Part shown: piece by piece, positions 58,594 through 64,000 of the stretch
Layout: the number at the start of each line of letters is the position of its first letter
Position numbering within the stretch: the first letter of the stretch is position 1
Assembly: GCA_004352715.1 (NCBI GenBank)
Contig: SCFE01000044.1
Span: forward strand, 1,621,236 to 1,685,235
Length of the DNA stretch: 64,000 bases
DNA from: Hofstenia miamia
Lineage: Eukaryota; Xenacoelomorpha; Acoela
Direction: 5' to 3'
The notes under the pieces: model-generated
What the model saw: the letters and a program-made list of their open reading frames with translations, nothing else
What the model was told of the DNA's origin: nothing
Databases searched by the model: none
Made by a program: the position numbers and the translations under genes

Positions 58594-59352
58594 NNNNNNN
58601 NNNNNNNNNNNNNNNNNNNNNNNNNNNNNNNNNNNNNNNNNNNNNNNNNNNNNNNNNNNNNNNNNNNNNNNNNNNNNNNNNNNNNNNNNNNNNNNNNNNN
58701 NNNNNNNNNNNNNNNNNNNNNNNNNNNNNNNNNNNNNNNNNNNNNNNNNNNNNNNNNNNNNNNNNNNNNNNNNNNNNNNNNNNNNNNNNNNNNNNNNNNN
58801 NNNNNNNNNNNNNNNNNNNNNNNNNNNNNNNNNNNNNNNNNNNNNNNNNNNNNNNNNNNNNNNNNNNNNNNNNNNNNNNNNNNNNNNNNNNNNNNNNNNN
58901 NNNNNNNNNNNNNNNNNNNNNNNNNNNNNNNNNNNNNNNNNNNNNNNNNNNNNNNNNNNNNNNNNNNNNNNNNNNNNNNNNNNNNNNNNNNNNNNNNNNN
59001 NNNNNNNNNNNNNNNNNNNNNNNNNNNNNNNNNNNNNNNNNNNNNNNNNNNNNNNNNNNNNNNNNNNNNNNNNNNNNNNNNNNNNNNNNNNNNNNNNNNN
59101 NNNNNNNNNNNNNNNNNNNNNNNNNNNNNNNNNNNNNNNNNNNNNNNNNNNNNNNNNNNNNNNNNNNNNNNNNNNNNNNNNNNNNNNNNNNNNNNNNNNN
59201 NNNNNNNNNNNNNNNNNNNNNNNNNNNNNNNNNNNNNNNNNNNNNNNNNNNNNNNNNNNNNNNNNNNNNNNNNNNNNNNNNNNNNNNNNNNNNNNNNNNN
59301 NNNNNNNNNNNNNNNNNNNNNNNNNNNNNNNNNNNNNNNNNNNNNNNNNNNN
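58594..59352. other. Assembly gap (759 N)
   Basis: Run of N between RT and RNase H of element C. By comparison with B roughly 490 bases of RT connection are expected here. Confidence 1.
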
Positions 59353-59720
59353 ATGAACAGTTCATACTAGACTGTGATGCAAGCAAGGTCGCCATAGGAG
59401 CAACGCTAGGACAAATTAAGAACAGGAAAGAGGTGCCAATACAATTTTTCAGCCATAAGTTAAGGGAAAGTGAGGAGAACTATGGCTCCACCAAAGTCGA
59501 GATGCTAGCCCTAGTTGAGAGCATCAAGAAATTTAGACACTTTTTGATTGGAAAAGAATTCTGAGTACGTACAGATAACAGCGGCCTGGCATGGCTAAAA
59601 AAATTCTCGGGAGACAAATCGGGCATCATATCCTGATGGATAGAATATCTTAACGAATTCACATTCACAATAGAGCATCAAAAGAGCAATCTACACAGCA
59701 ACGCAGACTTCTGGATGTCA
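59353..59720 (+). pseudogene. Element C RNase H
   Basis: FILDCDASKVAIGATLGQ (first Asp), NYGSTKVEMLALVESIKKF (Glu), VRTDNSGLAWLKKF (Asp) and LHSNADFWMSLPEYQ (terminal motif) are all present and colinear with the gypsy RNase H. Two TGA stops (near 59561 and 59633) interrupt the frame. Confidence 0.8.
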
Positions 59721-61396
59721 CTGCCAGAGTATCAAAGAGACGTGGAAAAGATAGATGGGGAAAAGCAGCAATTTCAATTTTTACCACACACCAAATATGA
59801 CGAGCTACCAGAGATCAATGTAGACAAGAAAGGTCAAACAGTATTACAAATCATAATGAAGGAGGAAATCTCCCAAAAAAGAAATCATAGAGAAACAACA
59901 GGACGACGTAATCCTTAATGAGATAATAAGAAAATTGAAAGAACCCCAGGTGACACTATCAAAACTAACAGCAAGCTACTTCAAATGGTATAGATGGAAA
60001 ATAAACCGAAACAGGTTGCTGTACATTGAAGGACAAAACAATCAAATCGCGATACCTGAATATTTGAAGAAAGATCTTATATGGCAAATACATGAAAAGG
60101 TCATCTAGGAATAACACAAACAGAAAAAACGTTTAACAGGCGATTTATAACAACAGCAGTAAGAAAAGTGATTGAAGATATCATTAACAAATGTACTACA
60201 TGCTTGTTACACAACAACCAACAATTCCTGACACAGAGAGCACCATTGGAAAAAATAATTGCCACACAACTGAACAAAATATTTCACATTGACTTGGAAC
60301 AACTATCAAAGGATAATGAGGGATACTAATTTCTACTAGTGATGGTGGATAATTTCACGAAGTACATGAGGATGATCCCAATGAAAAACACGACTGCAGA
60401 AACAACAGTGGAAATAGTAATGAAAGAGTGGATATTACGAATTGGGCCAATGGAAACGATCATATCAGATAAAGGGCCTCAATTTGAAAGTGGATTATTT
60501 CAGGAAATGGCGAAGATGCTAGAGATAGTTAGCAAAAGAACTACAGCATACCACCCGCAGGTGAATGGTGCGGTGGAAAGATTGAATAGGACTCTTATAA
60601 AACTAATAAGAGTAACAACAATGAGGATTGGCGGGAATAGATGGTGAGAGGTGATCGAGATGATAGAGTATTTTTACCATACATCAGTGCATTCAACAAT
60701 GGGAATCACTCCATTTAAAGTGATGTTTGGCTGAGAAGCAGCCACACCACTATTGATGCAATACACGACTATAGTAAAGCCTTGAATAACAAATACATAA
60801 ACCAACTCCGCAAACAGATTTCAGGAATTCACGAAATGATATGTCATAATATGAAGAAATCAGCAGTGAGACAACAATGAAACTATAATAAAAGAATTTA
60901 CAGGCATGTGCACAAAGTAGGCGATAAAGTCTACACATTTGCACCAATAAAACTAACCAATACAAACCAAGTCCATAAGTTAAAAACAGTCTGGTCTGGA
61001 CCACATATAATAATGCAAACACTGTCAAATAATGAATATATGTTAGATAATGGCAGACTGTTGCATTTTCAAAATTTAAAAAGAGCAATGGCAGATATCG
61101 AGGAAAAGAAGATAGACGAAATTGCCGAATTTAAGTTAAGCCAAATTAACGGCAAGGAGGTTATGTACGATATGTGTGATTTAGATAGCCTACCAGAGGA
61201 GGAATTTGAGGAAGAATTCACAGTGGATATTGGAAATGAACAATTGGAGAGGAGAGTGCAACCCCAGAGGGTTGCAAGAAATAAAACTATATATGACCCT
61301 GAAATATGGGATATAAATTTAGTAACTGCATTTAGGAAATTAGAGAAGGATGCATCAACCACTCAGGAAGCAAGTGAGGCGCAACCAACCAACTGA
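59721..61396 (+). pseudogene. Element C integrase and pol C-terminus
   Basis: After a connector, the HHCC zinc-binding domain is visible across two frames near 60090-60205 (IHEK, GITQTEKTFNRRF-like, INKCTTCLL). The catalytic core follows: Asp in FHIDLEQL (60291), Asp in IISDKGPQFESG (60468) and Glu in HPQVNGAVERLNR (60576), a D-x58-D-x35-E spacing typical of retroviral and gypsy integrases. The C-terminal domain (60908-61396, open frame) has VGDKVYTF and KLKTVWSGPHII, a GPY/F-type module in which GPH replaces GPY. It ends with an acidic and then basic tail to TGA 61394-61396. Stops and frameshifts near 59880, 60105, 60328, 60645 and 60735-60905 inactivate it. The integrase would insert the DNA copy into the genome. 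Confidence 0.85.
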
Positions 61397-61901
61397 TGGA
61401 ATCCCAACCACAAACATGAGGAGGGGAGTGCACAGAAGTTCTCAAACCAGATGTTGATTCAAGGGCAGAAGGGATGAGAACAAGGAGATGGTCAATAAGC
61501 GACACAGAATTAGGAGGCGTCCAAGTAGTACTCAAGGCCAATTCAAGGGCAGAGATACAAACGGACAATCAGCCTCTTCACAGCTTAACTTTCCTTCTGG
61601 GGGATCACCTCGCAATTCAAGGGCAGTGACACAACCAGAGTTCCAGGGGAAGGTGTAAGTGGTGGAAGAACCATGGAGATCCAGAAGTGATTCAAGGCTG
61701 AAGGTATCTCCACTGGAACCACAGCTGGTCAAGTGCCAGTGGTTGTAACTGATAGCTGATTCAAGGGCAACTTGGTTGACACCAGTGGCACAGATTTGCA
61801 GCCTATGGACTGTGAAGCAAGCACCAGCTGAATACCTTTACANNACGCCTCCTCAGAAACAACATCAGAGCATACAGTAAGATCTAAAGAGAGAGAAGTG
61901 A
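61397..61901 (+). repeat. Decayed GRFKG repeat array between pol and X3
   Basis: Five copies of (t/c)(g/a)attcaagg(g)c have their first codon at 61455, 61539, 61613, 61688 and 61757. The spacing is 84, 74, 75 and 69 nt, so all but one interval is a multiple of three. Each start reads TGA or CAA, the two CpG-decay products of the CGA found in the coding GRFKG repeats of element B. The array leads into cctatggactgtgaa, the X leader shared with 50090. It was therefore probably translated, as an X N-terminal extension or a separate repeat protein. A two-base NN lies at 61843-61844. Confidence 0.6.
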
Positions 61902-64000
61902 ATGTCTAAAATCAATGGGGAAATGTTGCACCCTTATTTTATGGCAACCACCAAAATGCATCACAATGTATTCGAGAAATTGTCTCTGGAAACCAAAACA
62001 CTAATTAGAAAAACCGCCAAAATGGAAGGAAGCAATTTACCAATACTATTAGATGCAGACAACCATCCTAAAATAAACGTGTTGATCAGCTACCCACAGG
62101 AATTGAATGAAACAATTGACAGGCCATATATGAGAAGCACCACCCATAGGACATTCGATGAGAACTTCACACTTGAGAGGGCACAAGCACTTATGGCATA
62201 TAAAGAACAAATAGCAAAGATCCCTGAGATAAATTTGGATGAAGAGAATTTAACAATTATACATGTGCTAAGAGAAAAAGAGTACAGCAAGCACTTAGAA
62301 AAACAGATTGATCAGACATTATGAATGGCAAAAGTACAACAAGTAAGAATAGTAATTATCATAATAAGAGAAAATCTAGAGGAACTACCAAGATACTTAA
62401 GAGTCATGGTATTACAAACAGAAAACATCTTCCTGTGGGAGAAAAAAGANTATAAAGAACAAATAGCAAAGATCCCGGAGATAAATTTGGATGAAGAGAA
62501 TTTAACAATTATACATGTGCTAAGAGAAAAAGAGTACAGCAAGCACTTAGAAAAACAGATTGATCAGACATTATGAATGGCAAAAGTACAACAAGTAAGA
62601 ATAGTAATTATCATAATAAGAGAAAATCTAGAGGAACTACCAAGATACTTAAGAGTCATGGTATTACAAACAGAAAACATCTTCCCATGGGAGAAAAAAG
62701 AGCTCACAATATCAGAACTAATTCGTTTCAACCTACAAATCGATTACTGGGCGCAGATCTATGGAATTATGATAGATAACAGCATAGCAATCAATCTACA
62801 TCAACAAATGAAAACAGCGGAAATGTTAAATGAAAATGAAGGATTAGAGAAAGCCATAATGCTATTTATCAAGTGTAGTATGACTCAACGCCAGGATCAT
62901 TTGAAGGAAATTCAAAACATCTGGGTGAACATGAAACGTCAGAAGAAAATAGATGAGTCCTGGCCCAAAATCAAGATAGAGGCACCAGCGCGCAAATATC
63001 ATAAAACTGTAGAGATGGCACTAACAGAAATTAACTGAGCATACAAATTAAACACGAAAAAGGATTTCTGAAAACTGGTACTAGAGGAAAAGAACGCGCC
63101 AGAAATCAGGTACAGAACGTCCGCATGGTTGCTAGCAATACTACTCACAGAAGACAAAGATCTAAGGTTACCCATGACAAGGAACCAAAGGATAAAACTC
63201 ACAAAAGCTAAAAAGTTCGAAATCGCATTATCACCAATGAATACTCAGACTGAGAACTGGATACTGAAAGGGCATACCAAGAAGAGTGAATCCCTGAATA
63301 AAAATGAAAACCGATGCAGACCATGGAAAAACTATTAAGTAGGTTAATAAGAAGCATCACCCAATGGGAAAAATATCAATAGTAGAAATGGCGAGCATCA
63401 CAGGGATCTGCCCAAACAAGATACAAATATTTGAAGAACCAATGTGAAAATATATGTGGGGTGCAACATCCAAAATACAATTGAAGCAATTGCAAAATTA
63501 ACCATGGGTAATGACAAAAAAAATAATAAAACGGAGATTAGTTAACACTGAGGACGTGCAACAAACAATAAATGAGAACATGAAACATTATGCTAGAGAT
63601 AGCCCGCAATGCACTTTTACTAAAATAATTAAAAGGGCCGAGATGCTGAAGTAAGGAGGGATAACAACACCAGTAGAAATATGTGAAATGATGCCAAAAA
63701 CGCAACAGGAGATCAACAAAGAAGAACTATTACTAACCTCATTGCAGTTATTATTATCCCCAGACACACAGAAGACGATTGATAAAATAAACATTGAAAA
63801 GTGGGGAGACACAAGCCGTGATAGTACAATCAAATGGATTGATACTGACAATGAGCGGTTCCTGGTAGAAATAAAAGTCATAAGGGAGAAGAAAGAGATA
63901 ACAGAGAGAAACTACCAGAGGATAAGAGAACAACAGACTGTTGCGACGATGAAATTAATGTTCACCTAAGCATTTACATGAATGGAGTTAGAAGAATTAC
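61902..64000 (+). pseudogene. X3: third copy of the X protein, running off the window
   Basis: ATG 61902 (MSKINGEMLHPYFMATTKMH) and the colinear remainder of X1: NVLISYPQELNETI, KIPEINLDEENL, APARKYHKTVEM, AILLTEDKDLRLP and KYMWGATS. It continues past the X1 deletion as ITTPVEICEMMPKTQQEINK and WIDTDNERFLVEIKV. Stops occur at 62322, near 63037, 63069 and 63653 and elsewhere, several where X1 has a CGN or AGR arginine codon. A near-identical 250-bp block is duplicated around the N at 62450 (listed separately). The copy fills gaps in X1 near 51800 and supports one long ancestral frame. Confidence 0.7.
62199..62701. repeat. Near-identical 250-bp duplication around one N
   Basis: 62199-62449 and 62451-62701 differ at only two or three positions (cctgag/ccggag; cctgtggg/cccatggg) and are separated by one N at 62450. 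This looks like two haplotype ends placed side by side by the assembler. Confidence 0.85.

Noticed and set aside
1-64000. CRISPR arrays, rRNA, tRNA genes, bacterial operons
   Set aside because: None seen. No regular repeat-spacer arrays and no cloverleaf with A/B box; the tRNA-Trp-like string at 44003 is only the 18-base primer-binding site.

Overview
This is metazoan nuclear DNA. It is AT-rich and gene-poor, with a GT-AG spliced gene, AT microsatellites and assembly gaps. Degraded transposons of several eukaryotic superfamilies are present: Tc1/mariner, hAT, piggyBac MITE, CR1/L2-type LINE and Ty3/gypsy. The host genes I can support (a leucine-rich-repeat membrane protein, a GLYAT-type acyltransferase and an exon resembling RGS22) fit an invertebrate animal. 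The sharp CpG-poor versus CpG-normal patchwork resembles the mosaic methylation known in invertebrates such as tunicates, but the species cannot be fixed from the sequence.

Layout, 1-36 kb: mostly non-coding DNA with transposon relics. There is a DUF4817-like Tc1/mariner relic (about 96-742), a hAT MITE (2026-2442), an RGS22-like exon on the minus strand (about 3116-3304), a Tc1 relic (4890-5225) and a decayed unknown ORF (6468-6919). A two-exon LRR type I membrane protein gene follows (8890-9286 joined to 13497-14386). Next come a second Tc1 relic (16090-16925) with a neighbouring dispersed repeat, a LINE reverse-transcriptase relic (21190-22050), two nested hAT-like elements (22256-24407), another LINE end (24850-25140) and a hAT transposase C-terminus (25556-25855). 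A single-exon acyltransferase gene (28060-28866), a mariner with both inverted repeats (33203-34432) and a 232-bp piggyBac MITE (34507-34738) complete this part.

Layout, 36-48 kb: a block almost without CpG (about six CpG in 8.5 kb). Into it an old gypsy element, here called A, is inserted: LTR, tRNA-Trp primer site, gag, protease, RT and RNase H (about 43.7-48.16 kb). Several of its functional motifs have been lost by changes that look like CpG decay.

Layout, 48-64 kb: a younger, CpG-richer array of a second gypsy family (B and C copies). Pol (protease end, RT, RNase H, integrase) is followed not by a recognisable env but by an array of short GRFKG-type repeats and a helical, lysine/glutamate-rich ORF of roughly 990 residues, here called X. 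X runs through a purine-rich tract and stops inside the first bases of an apparent LTR. Three partial copies of X (X1-X3) and one divergent minus-strand relative are present. I know no named family for X, and it is the best candidate for something undescribed. Four large N gaps and two short near-identical duplications beside N runs show that this repeat-rich part is poorly assembled.
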